Shown: positions 20,521-31,982, counted from the stretch's first letter. The stretch is DNA of 64,000 nucleotides from Larix kaempferi (GCA_027924585.1 BSBM01000307.1:15733501-15797500); one strand, 5' to 3'. Translations and numbers: made by a program. Notes: generated by a model from the letters alone, not told the origin.

Positions 20521-21624
20521 TGTAATATCCCGATTTTGACCCCATTGCATTAAAAATGTAAATGGTGTAAATATGCTAGTGTGAATTCCTAGTGCGGAGC
20601 TCAAGGCCAAGGCCCAACTAGTGAATGGATAGGCATGTATGATGTTATATTTTATTTGGACTGTTTGGCTGGATTTTATGCCGATTAGAATATATGTAAA
20701 TATTATGTGCATAAATAATAAAATGGTCCAACAATGGCTGTGGAAAGAGCACCAAAGGGGCTATGATTCCACCAAAGGGGAAGAGGAAGGGGGCGTATGG
20801 GAAACCAAATCCTATGCTACCATGTGTCAGCCTTAGAACTCACCCAAAATTTTGTCATGTGATGAGAATAAACCAATAATCTCCTTTTTTTACCATTTTT
20901 TCAATCATTAATGCATGTGTGTGGTTGGTGGGGAAAGTCACCTCATGTAGTTACTAAAGCATGGGACTGACTACACTTTTGTGACAGTTATGTCAACTTT
21001 CAGCAATCATATTTCTTCTATGGTCAGAAGCCATGTCAGTTGTCTTTTCACCCTTACCTCATATCCTTAGAGTCAACACTCTTTTGATTATTATCCCATT
21101 CTCATTCTCTCATGCAAGCTGCTACACTACGTAGAGCCATTCCATTGTTGTTGGTGTCCATTTACCAAACAGTGTATTAAAACCCAGAAATTCAAATTAG
21201 AAGACAGAGTTGCATTTCTGGAAGAGAAGAAAGACACTTGTAGGTGTTTCCTTTTCCCTGGTGGACTCATACCCCAGCTTGGGGGTGGCCTCCCGGCAGA
21301 AAGAGTATATGTTGGACGGAGTGCCTATGGTTGGGTGGAAAAGCGCTCTTACACAACCAGTTGCTTGGATCTGCATTTCTTAAAGATAAGTACCCTCATG
21401 TATTTGAATTTAAACTGTTTTATTTGATGCCTGTAATGTTTATGCTTGTATTTGCATATTAGATGTGTGTGGTTAGACTTTAATTCAGTTGTGCATGTTT
21501 AATTACACTTTTGCACATTACATTGGTTGAAAAATCGTATTATGCATTTGGGGCGAATTTTTAGAACCCAGGTTTTTGCCAACGTCCCCTCCCGATGGTC
21601 GGATTGGGTGAGGGGGGCGTTACA
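20521..21624 (+). repeat. R3 3' LTR
   Basis: 1104 bp, twin of 17934-19038, ending GTTACA and followed by GGAGA. Confidence 0.95.
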
Positions 21625-23000
21625 GGAGAGGACATAGGGTTGAACCAAGTTGTAGAGTTGGCAATATGCATAGTGATGGCACGATTTTTAGGAAAAAGGA
21701 TGGGGATAACCACCTTGAAATTATGGTTGTAGGATCAATGGAGCGTAGTATTAAGCTATGAGCCTAGCTTCTTTCTATTGACCAAGGGATGGATGGGGTT
21801 CACTCTCCAAAATGAGGTGGATGTCAGGAAATAATTATTGTTGTGTGGAAGTGAGATTATGCAACATTATTCTTGAAATGGTGGAAACCCTTTTTCAACA
21901 CTCAGCTTGAGAGAATGGACTACACGCTGATAGATGTAAAGTTACCTAGAATATCTACAAAATTCTAGTTATAAGAGCTTTATAGGGCTATTGAGGGACA
22001 CTTGGGAGTTTATTATGAAGTTGATATGGGATTTTAGAGTTAAGGAAAATGCATGTTGCGAAAATTCCGGTTGGTATAGATATTAGGGAAGGTTTAGCAT
22101 AGGAGATGGAGTTGGTGTGTGTGGTTCAAGGTCACAAACATGGTTTGGACTATGTGGGGGTGCCTTTCAAGTGTGTCTCATGCCATGCATATGGGAATGT
22201 TGTAATGGATTTTTGGCTACCTTTTAAGAATAAGTCTTCCAAAAGAAGATGGGAACAAAAGTAGTTGAAGGAATAAATAAGATGGACACGGTAATTATTG
22301 AGGCTCTGGTGGAAAAGAAGGGGGACCAAATTATTGAAATGGATTAGATATCTTAAAGGGAATCATATATGATGGAAAAGAAAGGACATGGTGTTGTAAT
22401 AGAATTTGAGGAGTAGGAGGACCATGAAAAAACTATTGGAAGTGGATCTATAGCAATAGGATGGAAATATTCAAGGTATGTCATTATCGGAACTTAAGCC
22501 TTTATGCAATATTTCTTCATTGAGAATGTGCAAAGGTAAAGGTATTTCTATTGTTGGTAGGGTTTGGAATTCTCCCTTGGGGAATTGGGAGGATTTAGAG
22601 GCTACGTGGAAGGGGGGGAGTATTGGTCTTGTAAAACTCTTGTAGGGTAGAAATATGTTAGGTCACATGCTTCCTATTTTACCCTTATCCATGAACTCTG
22701 TGGAATTTCTAGAATTGTGGCCCTCTAAACCATGGGATGATTTTGATGAGGGGGGAGGTTATCACTGCTACCCTCTCACATCAAGGAGAGGGGATATTTA
22801 GGATGTTTATGGACCTACTTTGGGTGGACTAGATTTGATGGATAGTAAATCCAAGAAAAGAGGTTTGAGGAGTCGTAAATCAAGTTTTTTTTATTTCCCA
22901 AGAGAAGGAAAAATTGTAGGTGCAAGAGGGGAAACAATTGTTATTATTGGGGGTCCTTAGAGTATTCTAGCCTCTAGGACATGGTTCCTAATGATCAACT
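21625..23000 (+). pseudogene. LINE ORF1 relic (DUF4283 plus decayed zinc knuckle)
   Basis: After the R3 insertion the translation resumes with MARFLGKRMGITTLKLWL, SYEPSFFLLTKGWMGFTL and, after frameshifts, QLERMDYTLIDVKLPR. These match the DUF4283 nucleic-acid-binding domain of plant LINE ORF1. At about 22159-22230 GVPFKCVSCHAYGNVVMDF follows. This is the ORF1 zinc knuckle with the His replaced by Asn and the last Cys by Phe, so two of four metal ligands are lost. The C-terminal linker is proline-, serine- and glycine-rich. Numerous stops make it a pseudogene. Confidence 0.75.
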
Positions 23001-23359
23001 TATCCCTAAACTATCAAAGGATGGGTAATCCCCTAAAAGAAACAAGCCTTTAGAAGGCTTATTGAGGCCTAAAATCTAGACATTATGTTACTACAAGAAA
23101 CTATGGGAAATGGTAATTGTATCAGTGGTGATATGAGAAAACGATGGGATTTCATATATGTTGACTCTAAAGGAATATCTAGAGGCCTTAGATTTAAATG
23201 GAAGATGAAATGTATAACCTGTTTGAATTCTTGGTATTTTGACTTAGGGCTCATAATGACTGTAAAAGCTCGGGATTGGGAGAAGGAATTCCATGTGATC
23301 AATATCTATGGTCCTTATTTTGATAGGGTACCACACTAGGATCGATTCTTCCAGTAAAC
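23001..23359 (+). pseudogene. LINE ORF2 start: AP-endonuclease relic
   Basis: The start reads RMGNPLK then, after a one-base frameshift, QAFRRLIEA-stop-NLDIMLLQETMGN, the first catalytic block of the L1 endonuclease (the Glu of LLQET is kept). It continues with RWDFIYVDSKGISRGL and FHVINIYGPYFDRVP. The stop at 23073 is TAA where a Gln is expected. The frame is cut near 23359 by the LTR of a minus-strand Copia remnant; RT and RNase H are not found beyond it. Confidence 0.8.
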
Positions 23360-23790
23360 TAAAACAAATATTTCGACATAGATCAAACACCTTAAGTAAT
23401 CGCTCACACAAATAGATCATAGATTGGCACGCTGATGTTTTGCGTGATTAAAATCCTCAGAGAGGGAAACAGTCAATGGCCCCAATGAAACAACTACTTG
23501 AGACAGTATACTAATGCAAAAGGAAAAATAATTTACAAATGAGTTTCTCACAATTGATCATCAAACAAATGACCCTCCATTCTCTTTAAATAGAGATCAT
23601 GGACCAATTGAGTGCTAAGCCACAAATCAATAGTTGTTCAGATTGAGGAGAAGGTGAAACTCTAGATCACTTTATGTCGAGATGTCAGATTGCATGAGTA
23701 CAAATACATACTAAATAAATACACTTTATTTAAAGACACATTAGACCAAGTTGATCTTAACTAACTCCTTAGTGTCTAAATATCTTAACA
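23360..23790 (-). repeat. 3' LTR of minus-strand Copia remnant
   Basis: On the minus strand it begins TGTTAAGATATTTAG, just after GGGAATA. The far end is taken where LINE reading stops, at 23360; the terminal CA would then have mutated to TA. About 431 bp. The outer edge is uncertain by some tens of bases. Confidence 0.6.
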
Positions 23791-23929
23791 TATTCCCTTA
23801 TAAACAAATTGGGATAGGACTAAAGGATTTACAAAGGGGACACAATAGGAGAAGGAAGGAGGCGGCAATGCCTATCTCCCCTTCATGACAAATTCCTAAA
23901 CTTCTAACATAGATCAAAATTTAGAAAAC

Positions 23930-24480
23930 TTCACTTTTGTAACAAACTTTGTGAAGACGTTTGCAACTTAATCATCTATAGGGAAAATGAGAACTTCAAG
24001 AATGTGATCCTAAATAAGCTTTTTGATGAAGTGCATCTGTAGCTCAATGTGTTTGTTGCAATGATGTTGAATTGGATCTTTGGTGAACTTGATGGCACTC
24101 TGATTGTCACAATAGAAGGTAGTAAAATGTTTTCACTAGACTCCAAACTCTAAAAGGATCTTTCAAACTCACATGGCTTCTTGGTTTGTAGTAATTGCAG
24201 CTTGATGCTCTGTTTCTTCTCAAGAAAGAGCAAGAACTTATTATTTCTTGTAATCCCAAGTGACAGGTTCAGAACCAAGACTGAAAACATGACATGTAGC
24301 AAACTTATGGTCATCAAGGTCACTGGCCCAATAAAAATGAGTAAAACCAACCAACAACAGAGTCCCCCCTAAACTATAATGAATCTCAAACCGAAGTATC
24401 CTTTTTGTTGCTTTCCAATGAATTTCATGGGGTGTTCGCACATATCAAGAAATAAGACAAACATTAAAGGAAATATCATG
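23930..24480 (-). pseudogene. Copia RNase H relic (minus strand)
   Basis: The frame 24241-24441 reads HWKATKRILRFEIHYSLGGT then LLVGFTHFYWASDLDDHK and SLGSEPVTWDYKK. This is the Copia thumb/RNase H block with the usual DSDWAGD changed to HFYWASD. Further on, VFTKFVTKVKFSKF near 23930-23975 is the end of the domain. Confidence 0.85.
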
Positions 24481-24559
24481 ATGGATGTGAATCAAGTACG
24501 AAGTACTATGAACTAATTGACGGTACAAGGTGGCATCTACACTGGGTGTGGTGCAAGTG

Positions 24560-25420
24560 GTAGTAAGTTTGACTCTAGGATGCAAGGGATATGGGGTTGG
24601 TTTATAATTTTCCTTATGAGAGCAATGAAGGTCACAAGCATACTTAGACTAAGAAATAAAAATGCATTCTTTGATCTACAAAATTTGGAGGCCAAGAAAA
24701 TAAAGCAAACTTCCCTAAGTTGGTAATTTGAAATTTCTTCTTAAGGCTAGATTTCACATGGATTAAAATTTAAGGGTCGCTAGTAGTAAGAATAAATTCA
24801 TCAACCTAAAGAACAAGTATTATGAGATGATTTCCTACTTTCTTGGTATAGACATTAGGATCAAAAGGACATCTAGAAAAACCAGTGTCAAGAAGAAAGT
24901 TATCCATATTAGCATACCAAGCTTGAGGATATTTCTTAATGACATAGAGAGATTTCTTAAGGTGGCAAACAAGGTTGGAGTCATTCTAAACATAGTCAAG
25001 ATATTGTTCCATGTAAATTTCTTCTTGCCAATTCCCATGCAAGAAGACGAACTTGACATCCATTTGATGGACCTCCCATTTATGTGAAGCAGTAAGGGCT
25101 AGAATAAGGTGGATGGAGTTCATTTTGGCAATGGAGAAAAAGGTTTCAATATTGTCAACTCCTATAAATTGAAAAAATCCTTTGGCAACTAACCTTGCCT
25201 TAAGTCTTTCAACACTTCCAATCAATGCATGCTTAGTACTAGACACCCATTTAAATCAAACAAGTCTTGTTTTGTTTGGAAGAGGTACAAGATCCAAAGT
25301 ACCATTCACCATTAGGAAATGATATTCTTCATTCATTATTGTGTCCCAATTTGGATGGCTAGGATAAACTGCAAATGTTTAGGGATCATGATTCTTTGAA
25401 ACTTAAGCCAAAAGATAAGA
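24560..25420 (-). pseudogene. Copia reverse transcriptase relic (minus strand)
   Basis: The frame 24986-25246 reads VERLKARLVAKGFFQ, LILALTASHKWEVHQMDVKF and LHGNWQEEIYMEQ, conserved N-terminal Copia RT blocks. Further on come HLKKSLYVIKKYPQAWY, FDPNVYTKK, and LVL-stop-VDEF in place of the YVDD active site. The active site is destroyed. Confidence 0.85.
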
Positions 25421-25423
25421 AGC

Positions 25424-25880
25424 TCATTGGAACTGTGAACATGTTCGACATTGACGTATGGGATCACTAGAAATATAACCAACTGCATTGCATGTTGTAT
25501 GTACCCCTCGAGGAAGTGGTTGTACTAGTGCAAGTTCATATTCAATCAACCCAATTGAACAAAGGTAAGCAGACATAGATGGAATTTTATCCTTACTATC
25601 ATCATCTGAAGAAGAGACCAAAGTAGGACCACTTGTAGAAAATTTGGGAATTGAAGATGGCACAAATGCTAAAGATGCCTCACAGGTCGAAGATGGCACA
25701 CAAGTCAAATTAGGCTTGCAAGTTGAGATATGTATAACATAGCATAAAGTGTTCCAGAATATCTCTCATTTTGAATACCAGAGCTTTCATGAGTTTTCAT
25801 TCTCCAATACTTACCCCATTGTGGTTAGACTAAGTAGGTCCCTAGTGATAAAACAACTCATAATTGAAATTTTGTCACCC
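25424..25880 (-). pseudogene. Copia integrase-RT linker relic (minus strand)
   Basis: A 94-codon frame (25424-25708) is rich in Ser and Pro (SSIPKFSTSGPTLVSSSDDD), typical of the linker between integrase and RT. No catalytic integrase block is seen to its right. Confidence 0.5.
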
Positions 25881-27485
25881 ATATATATATATATATATAT
25901 ATAATTTAGTTGTGGTCATGACAACGAGGTCATGTGAGGAATATTTAGTTGGAAGGAGTTGTGACAACTTGAATAGATTAGAGTGAGATATATTTAATAA
26001 GCATATCGACCTTGACGTATTTAGTCAAGATGATTTGGTGAAAATCATTGGTTCTCTCAAAGGAGGCCTAGCTTCATACTCATGGGGTAGATGTTTAGGC
26101 AATAAAGTGGAGAAACAAAATATGTATCATGTTAATGTAATATGGGGTTTATAACTCTATAAAAAAAAATAAAAAATAAACTATTTATATATACCCAAAA
26201 ATATATTAACAATGAATGCCACTTTGTCTTTTAATATGTAATATGTATCATGTTAATATAATATAAAGTTTATAACTCTATGAAAAAACAAAAAACCATT
26301 TATAAATACCCCATTTTTTTAACAATAAATGAAGAAGGATATGCCACTTTGGATATGCCACTTTGTCTTTTAATATGCTTACAACTAAGATGGCATAACA
26401 AAAACAACAAATCACATAGGAAAAAAACCTTGAAAATGGCATAACAAAAACACCTCATCACATAGGAAAAAAATCTTGAAAATGGCATAACAAAAACATC
26501 TCATCACATAGAAACAAACCCTTAAAAATAACATAACAAAAACACCTCATCACCTAGAAAAAATAACTTGAAAATATACAACGGACACTTCGCTATGTTA
26601 GTATTGAAATGGGGTATATCAACTTAAATTTGTTCCCTATAGTGCCTGTAATCAAATGGTGCCATCATCGAGGGCGGGTCCAATTCCTATGAATCTATGG
26701 TGAGCAAAAATTCTTTCAAAATTCTTTAGCTCACATAACAACTCAAGTGAGAAGCATGGTCCAATTCCTAGTGAATTGAAAGCCTTGATAGAGTGCTTTT
26801 TATGAGTGAGTAAAACTTTTAAAGGAAAAATATCATCTCATGATTTCACATTCAAGAAATCTAGATCTACCAAGATGATATTCTAACCTAAATCCAAAAA
26901 AATAAACTCTCCCATCATTTAAAAACAAACAAACAAAAAGACTTCCACAATGAACAAGTTGGAGATAATAGGTCTCCACAAGTGACATTTGAGCAAAGTT
27001 TTAATTTCCTTCCTCAATTTATTTCACAAGAGACATTTCCTTGTTTCAAAGATCTTATCCAGTAGACATCCCTCAGCTAGTTCTTTTTTATTTCACCATT
27101 GATGACCCCAGTCTCTATTATGACATCTCATACAATTCCATGTTGTCCCATCAATTCCCTTTATTCCTATTGTCAAAATGGTGAATAGGTTTGTAAATAA
27201 ATATGTTCAATTAATTATTTCTGCACCAAGGTCTTCTAATGGATATAGTAAATATTTCCTTAAGTTCCATGGAAATAACTCCATAAGACCACTTGAAAGC
27301 TTATTGTAAGTTTGTGGATGGTTTTGACGTTGAAAATGAAATGGTCATGAGTTTGTTTATGTAAACTTGGAGGAAGATACTACAGAAATGTACAAACACT
27401 TCGCTGATACAAGGATAGCCACTTTAGATGTATTGAACAAGGATTTAAAAGAGAAGGGTGAGAAAGAAGATGATAGATTTTTGTA
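25881..27485. other. No gene; AT-rich with local duplications
   Basis: Two imperfect copies of about 118 bp (26118-26235 and 26236-26350, both with AATATGTATCATGTTAAT) come before the 46-bp array. Nothing else is recognised. Confidence 0.5.
26395..26580. repeat. 46-bp tandem repeat, four units
   Basis: Units containing TCACATAGG and GGCATAACAAAAACACC start at 26412, 26458, 26504 and 26550, exactly 46 bp apart, with growing divergence to the right. Confidence 0.85.
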
Positions 27486-27755
27486 ACATAACACTACCTA
27501 ACCAAAAATAGAAAATAATTAAAAAATACGTGTCGGCTCATCAAATAAAAAATTATGAAAATTAATTTAAAAAATCTGTCGACCTGTAAAATAAAAAAAT
27601 AAAACTTAAACTCGAATCTATCAAGAAAGAGAGGGTCAAATTTATTGAGTATAAAATTAAAAAATTACACCTTAAGAAATTGGATCCCTCTCTGTGCTTT
27701 ATAGATACAGGTTTAAGGTGGATCTATGTTGGTTATTACACGATCCACAAAATTA
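27486..27755 (-). repeat. Fold-back repeat, copy 1
   Basis: On the minus strand this matches 58834-59108 over about 260 bp (by eye roughly four sites in five). It keeps an internal inverted repeat: arm 27605-27649 (CTTAAACTCGAATCTATC...) pairs with arm 27671-27717 (...GATACAGGTTTAAG). No ORF is seen. Confidence 0.7.
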
Positions 27756-28171
27756 AATAAAAGATATTAAATCAGGATAAACATTCCATTACATTTGATA
27801 TCAAAGTCTAAATTTAGATTTGTTTTCCCAATTTAAATAAGCATAACCTTCTCAAAAACAATTATATCAAAAATTCAACTTAAAAGGTACTCACACATGC
27901 TTGAAAATGTCAAAAGAATGAGACAATGTTAAAAATAATGATGCAGGTGTACGAAGTGCATATTCGTGCAAGTAGCATAGAAAATTTGATGACAAATCTC
28001 TATGTATTTCAAGAGAGAATTATTTTAGCTCGCATCAAATTTATTATTATGATATTTTTAGTTTTGTACAACATATTATATGTTGACATCACTATTACAG
28101 ATATGGGATGAATAATACAATCTCATCAATACTTGGCTGTAGAATGTACCTCTTTTTTCCTCCATGCAACT
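27756..28171. other. No gene recognised
   Basis: AT-rich sequence; it would be intron or downstream flank of the HAC1-like exons. Confidence 0.4.
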
Positions 28172-28255
28172 AACATTTAATTCTCAGTGGAACTAGAATT
28201 ACTATTCGGTAACACTAACATTTAATTCTCAGCAGAACTAGAATTACTATTCGGC
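28172..28255. repeat. 45-bp tandem duplication at exon edge
   Basis: AACATTTAATTCTCAG units start at 28172 and 28217. The second unit overlaps the end of the HAC1-like exon, so the 5' splice-site sequence (minus-strand GTAATT) is present twice. Confidence 0.8.
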
Positions 28256-28603
28256 AGGCATGCTTCCCATGCCAACTGTGTTGGAGACCATAGTGCTTGT
28301 GCCATGACCATTAACCGAAGAAATATCAGTACCTGGAGTAGGAATCATTGTACCTACATTTCCAATTTGTTGCAATCCTGGAGTTGGTATCAATGTTCCA
28401 ACATGAGGATTGTGATGACTAAGACTCTGGTTACGATTATGAATCATTGTACCTGCATTTCCACTTTGTTGCAATCCTGGAGTTGGTATCAATGTTCCAA
28501 CATGAGGATTGTGATGACTAAGACTCTGGTTACGATTATGTTGAAACCGTCGCATCAAAGAGGTCAAACGCCGCTCCAAAGTATTTAAGTTCACGTATTC
28601 TTC
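28248..28603 (-). CDS. HAC1-like histone acetyltransferase, exon (IPTPG region)
   Basis: The minus-strand exon begins after a TTATCAG acceptor and reads EEYVNLNTLERRLTSLMRRF, then a linker with repeated GTLIPTPGLQQ and MIPTPG motifs. This order (EEYxNLxTLExRL, basic stretch, xxIPTPG repeats) is that of the N-terminal part of plant HAC1-type CBP/p300 acetyltransferases, which acetylate histones in the nucleus. A 33-residue unit (99 bp) starting HNRNQSLSHHNPHVGTL is duplicated in frame. A donor GTAATT ends the exon at 28248; without splicing the frame would stop at the TAG spanning that junction. Catalytic, TAZ, PHD and ZZ parts are not in this window, so it is part of a gene or a fragment. Confidence 0.65.
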
Positions 28604-28876
28604 CTGATAACATAATTCAAAAGAATGTCACATACTACAGTTCAACAATTTAATTAACTTTTAGTTCGGTTGATAGAGATTTGCTTCCACAGCTAAAAAA
28701 ACTGGATACTCTCAATCTCAATTTCAAATATAGGTAGAGATGGTAGCAAATCAGCATAAATACTTATTGGCTCATGCAAAATATTTGTCTAGCTGTAAAA
28801 TGACAAAATGTAGAATTGTAAAACATTTCAGTTGAATATTGATGGAATTACAAAATGGCTTCCAAGTATTCTATAC
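28604..28876 (-). other. Intron of the HAC1-like gene (273 bp)
   Basis: On the minus strand it starts GTATAG and ends TTATCAG. It joins AASK to EEYVN in phase 0. Confidence 0.6.
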
Positions 28877-28979
28877 CTTTGAAGCAGCCTCCATGAAGAG
28901 AGCTCCTTCCAAACGCCTCACAAGGTTGGGCAGCCGTTGTTGCCATTCTAAAGAAATCGGTCCACGAAATATATCCAAG
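28877..28979 (-). CDS. HAC1-like histone acetyltransferase, upstream exon
   Basis: A 103-bp exon follows a TTCTCTTGTCAG acceptor and ends TCAAAG before GTATAG. It reads LDIFRGPISLEWQQRLPNLV then RRLEGALFMEAASK, matching the VRRLEExLFKxAxTK block that directly precedes EEYMNL in plant HAC1 proteins. The reading frame joins the next exon cleanly. The exon upstream of it is not in the window; element A begins 212 bp away on that side. Confidence 0.65.
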
Positions 28980-29191
28980 CTGACAAGAGAAATAAAAATA
29001 AAATAAACATGATGAACTGAAATGTACTTACAAAGCTACCCTTTTAAGAGAAAATTTAGAGAATCCAAAGACAATGGCAAAAAAATCATCATATAATAAT
29101 GGGCTCCACTCCCTGCATTCATCACATCGAGAAATCAAGCAGTTCGAAAGTGTCGTACGGAGCATTCATCCCCGAAAACTAAACTTGTTTT
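28980..29191 (-). other. Start of a HAC1-like intron interrupted by element A
   Basis: The sequence between the upstream exon's acceptor and element A shows no exon. If the gene is whole, the preceding exon lies beyond the right edge of the window, making this intron more than 35 kb. Confidence 0.45.
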
Positions 29192-31859
29192 TGATAAAGT
29201 TAATGCAGCTGCAAGACCCATTCTTAGGGAGGATGGTACCCAAGTCAGTTTACTAGGGCTCCTGGTCAGTTAACCAAGCAAAGTAAGTCCCTAGAAGGTA
29301 CCCTAGGGCCCTCAGTAGTCTCTTGGGTTCTTGGTCGGGGACCAAGCAGGTTGATGACATGGCAAAGTCCCTAGCATGTGGCTAGGGCCCCTATCTGTCT
29401 CTAGGGTATTCTGGTCTGAGACCAGATAGTTTCTTGGTCACGAGGACCAAGCAGATCCTGCAGGCTGAGACAGAGACATCCTGGCCTAGGACCAGGCATA
29501 TTCTTGGCCGAAGACCAAGCAGGTCCTACGGGTGGTTGATCAACATTCAGTCTGGGACTGAAAGCTCAGCCTGGGGCTGAGGACCATTCTTTGGGAGAAT
29601 GGAGGACCTGGTCAGGGACCAGGGAGTTGATCAACATGATTCAATCTGGGACTGAAGTTCAGCCTTGGGCTGAGAGCCATTCTTTATCATTGGAGGATAT
29701 TGGTCAGTTAACCAAGATGATGATGTGTGATGCCCTCCTCTCCTAGGTCTTCGAAATGGTTGAGCTAGGTTGTCTTCTCAAGGGACTAGCCACCCCTTGA
29801 TGGAGTCACTAGCACTTGACCTCAAAAGCAGCAAGGAGGACCATGGGATCACATCATCTAGTGTGGACCTTCCTTATACGATAATGATAAACTTTCAGTT
29901 AGTGTATGGAACACTTGTACATTTGAGAGAGAGATGAATGGGTTGTACCTCCACCCTTGAGCGTATAGCCTTGGTCCTTACCACCTTGTCGTGTTCACCA
30001 CCTTGTCTTATGGTTAGAAGGGTTGTCTACCCACCTTGAGTTGTCTTGACTCTTACCACTTTGTTATTTTTGGTGGGTAAAAAGGGTTGTTTACCCACCT
30101 TATTGTTATACCTTTGGTCCTATGGTTAGAAGGGTCCTGTACCATTCCTTGATTTATGGTTTGACATGTGTTGGTGTGGTCTTGTGTTGACCACTTGTTG
30201 GTCCTAGTACAAGCACCCCTCTTTTAATGTGGTTCCTAAGACCTTTTTCCTATGACCCTAGTACCCACTACTAAAAGACACCTTAACTTTATTTTATATT
30301 TTTTATAAGTGGTGACTCTTATTAATAGTGTCCTAACCTATTTGTTGGAAACCCTAACTCAATGAAGAATTAGAAGGATCTTTCTAGAAGCCTCTAGGAA
30401 GCTATAAATACAACTCTAATTCTTCATTTGAATCATCATAAAGACATAATCTAGCTTTGATCTGCTTGAGGACTGTTCTAGGGTTTGTGGTACACATTTC
30501 AGCGGTGACATCAAGTTTCTTTGCTGCTGCTAGGGCATATTTTTCTGTACCTTGCACGTGCTGAAGCTTACTGCCTGATCCATGATTGATCTAGCTACTC
30601 GCGTGGGCTGTCTACTGTCTCAAGACTGCTGCTGTGATCTGTTGGTAGGGCTATCGTCCCTCTGTTTAGGTCGTCACTGCTTGTTCACTACCTACTGAGG
30701 CTGCCATCCTAGTTGCTGAGCTTTGTGAGGGTACCGTGAGCCTGTGTGAGGTAGTCGTGAAGTTGCTGACGCTTGTTGAGCCTACCATGACTTGCTGTGA
30801 GCTGGCCACAGCCTGTTGTGGACTATTAAGTGTGGGTCGCAGTCCTTGGACTACGCACCAAACCTCACCATGTACTATTGCACTTGTTGGAAGGAGACCG
30901 CAGCCTCTAAAGGCTATCTGCTACCTTAGTACAGGTGGCTCGTGACCTAACTAAGCCCATAGTGGGCTGCCTCTGCCATATTTGAGGGGGCTGTGGCTTG
31001 TCCCTGCTTGATTTAGGGCTGCTTGTTGAATTTAGTGGAGGCCACAACCCCTGTGAACTGTTTTGTGGTTAGCATGTTGTATCTTGTGGAGGCCGCTAAC
31101 TTCTTAGGGCTGTTTGTGAAGTTTGCAGACTTGTTGGGTCAGATCTGTGGTGTAATTTGCAGACTTGTTGGGTCAGATCTATGATGCTTAGGGCTGTTGT
31201 GTAAATTGCAGAGCAGACTTATTAGGTCTGATCTACTGTGTTAAGGTCAGATCTACTATGTTAAGGTGTGCTTGGTTCAGATCTGAAGTCTTAAGATTGC
31301 CTACTGTTGATCCAGGGCTGTGATCTTTTGTTGGCTGCCACATTCTTTGATTTATGTCTGCCTGAGTCTATATTGATGTGTACTTGTTAACTATCCTAAG
31401 TCCTTCCTTATCTACAGCACATCATCTCTCTCTCTCAGGTTTGTACTAACCCTCAAGTAAGGATCAGATTGTTCCAATTGTTTGACTTGCCTCTGAGAGA
31501 CACAGTCTATTCTGAAAGTTAAATTTTTAGTACAAAGGAAGGTGTCTCAACACTCCAGGTAAGTAATGAGACATGTTTCTTTTATTGTGAGTTAGATATG
31601 TTACTGCTGTTATAACTTAGCTATACTATTGCTGCTGATTACATGTTACTGAAGATTTCAACTTTAACACAGGGATCTCCTTGGGAGTGTTAAAGCTAAA
31701 AGAGATGAAAATTATGTTCTAATTTTATCTTGCTTTGTTACAGTTGTACTATTCTGCTTCCAGTAGTAGTTTAGAAGTTTAGAAGTTTATTTTTTGCATT
31801 AAAGTATAAAGAATTTTTAATTTTCTACTTCAAACCCTAACCTAACCTTAAATTTAACA
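29192..31859 (+). repeat. Element A 5' LTR (2668 bp)
   Basis: Starts TGATAAAGTTAATG and ends AATTTAACA. It is very long for Copia. The first 500 bp contain many GGGACCAAGCAGG, GGTCAGTTAACCAAG and CTGGGACTGAAAGCTC words. Near 30403-30410 lies a TATA box. From 30600 to 31350 there are many CTGCTGTGG, GGTCAGATCT and GGGCTG words without a clear period. Small frames inside are not genes. Confidence 0.9.
30361..30428 (+). promoter_or_regulatory. Element A LTR promoter: TATA box inside an inverted repeat
   Basis: TATAAATA (30403-30410) is flanked by AATGAAGAATTAGA (30361-30374) and its exact reverse complement TCTAATTCTTCATT (30415-30428). The same arrangement is intact in the 3' LTR (63209-63276). 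Confidence 0.6.
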
Positions 31860-31877
31860 TGGCATCAGAGCTTAGGG
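31860..31877 (+). promoter_or_regulatory. Element A primer binding site
   Basis: TGGCATCAGAGCTTAGGG adjoins the LTR; initiator-Met type with T to C at base 4. Confidence 0.8.
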
Positions 31878-31982
31878 CTTGTAGCTATAACTCTGTTTTG
31901 CTAAAGTAAGGGTTTGGGCTTTAATCAACTTGATTGCAGGAGTTAATTGGCAAACTCATCAAGTTGGTAGTAAGGGTTTGAG

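Larger units (their letters stand above)
17934..21624 (+). mobile_element. Non-autonomous Ty3-type LTR element R3
   Basis: Two 1.1-kb LTRs flank only 1.48 kb of internal DNA. An exact TSD, GGAGA, is present at 17929-17933 and 21625-21629. LTRs run TGTAATATCC to TACA. The PBS (19042) and PPT (20507-20519) are well placed. The only coding relic is a Gag fragment with a zinc knuckle; protease, RT, RNase H and integrase are absent. It sits inside LINE ORF1. The TGTAATATCC start and CxxCxxxH knuckle suit a plant Ty3 (chromovirus-like) element; the lineage is inference. Confidence 0.95.
23360..25880 (-). mobile_element. 5'-truncated minus-strand Copia remnant
   Basis: Read on the minus strand, it shows integrase C-terminal linker, RT, RNase H, a short non-coding part and a 3' LTR. 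No 5' LTR, gag or protease is found to the right, where an (AT)n run (25881-25902) marks the edge. No TSD could be confirmed. It interrupts LINE ORF2 at about 23359. Confidence 0.75.

Noticed and set aside
24827-25087. Plus-strand 86-codon frame
   Set aside because: Shadow of the minus-strand Copia RT relic.
28304-28588. Plus-strand 94-codon frame
   Set aside because: Shadow of the HAC1-like exon on the minus strand, which has family matches and splice sites.
29074-29256. 60-codon plus-strand frame
   Set aside because: It crosses the border between HAC1-like intron and element A's LTR at 29192, so it is a chance frame.
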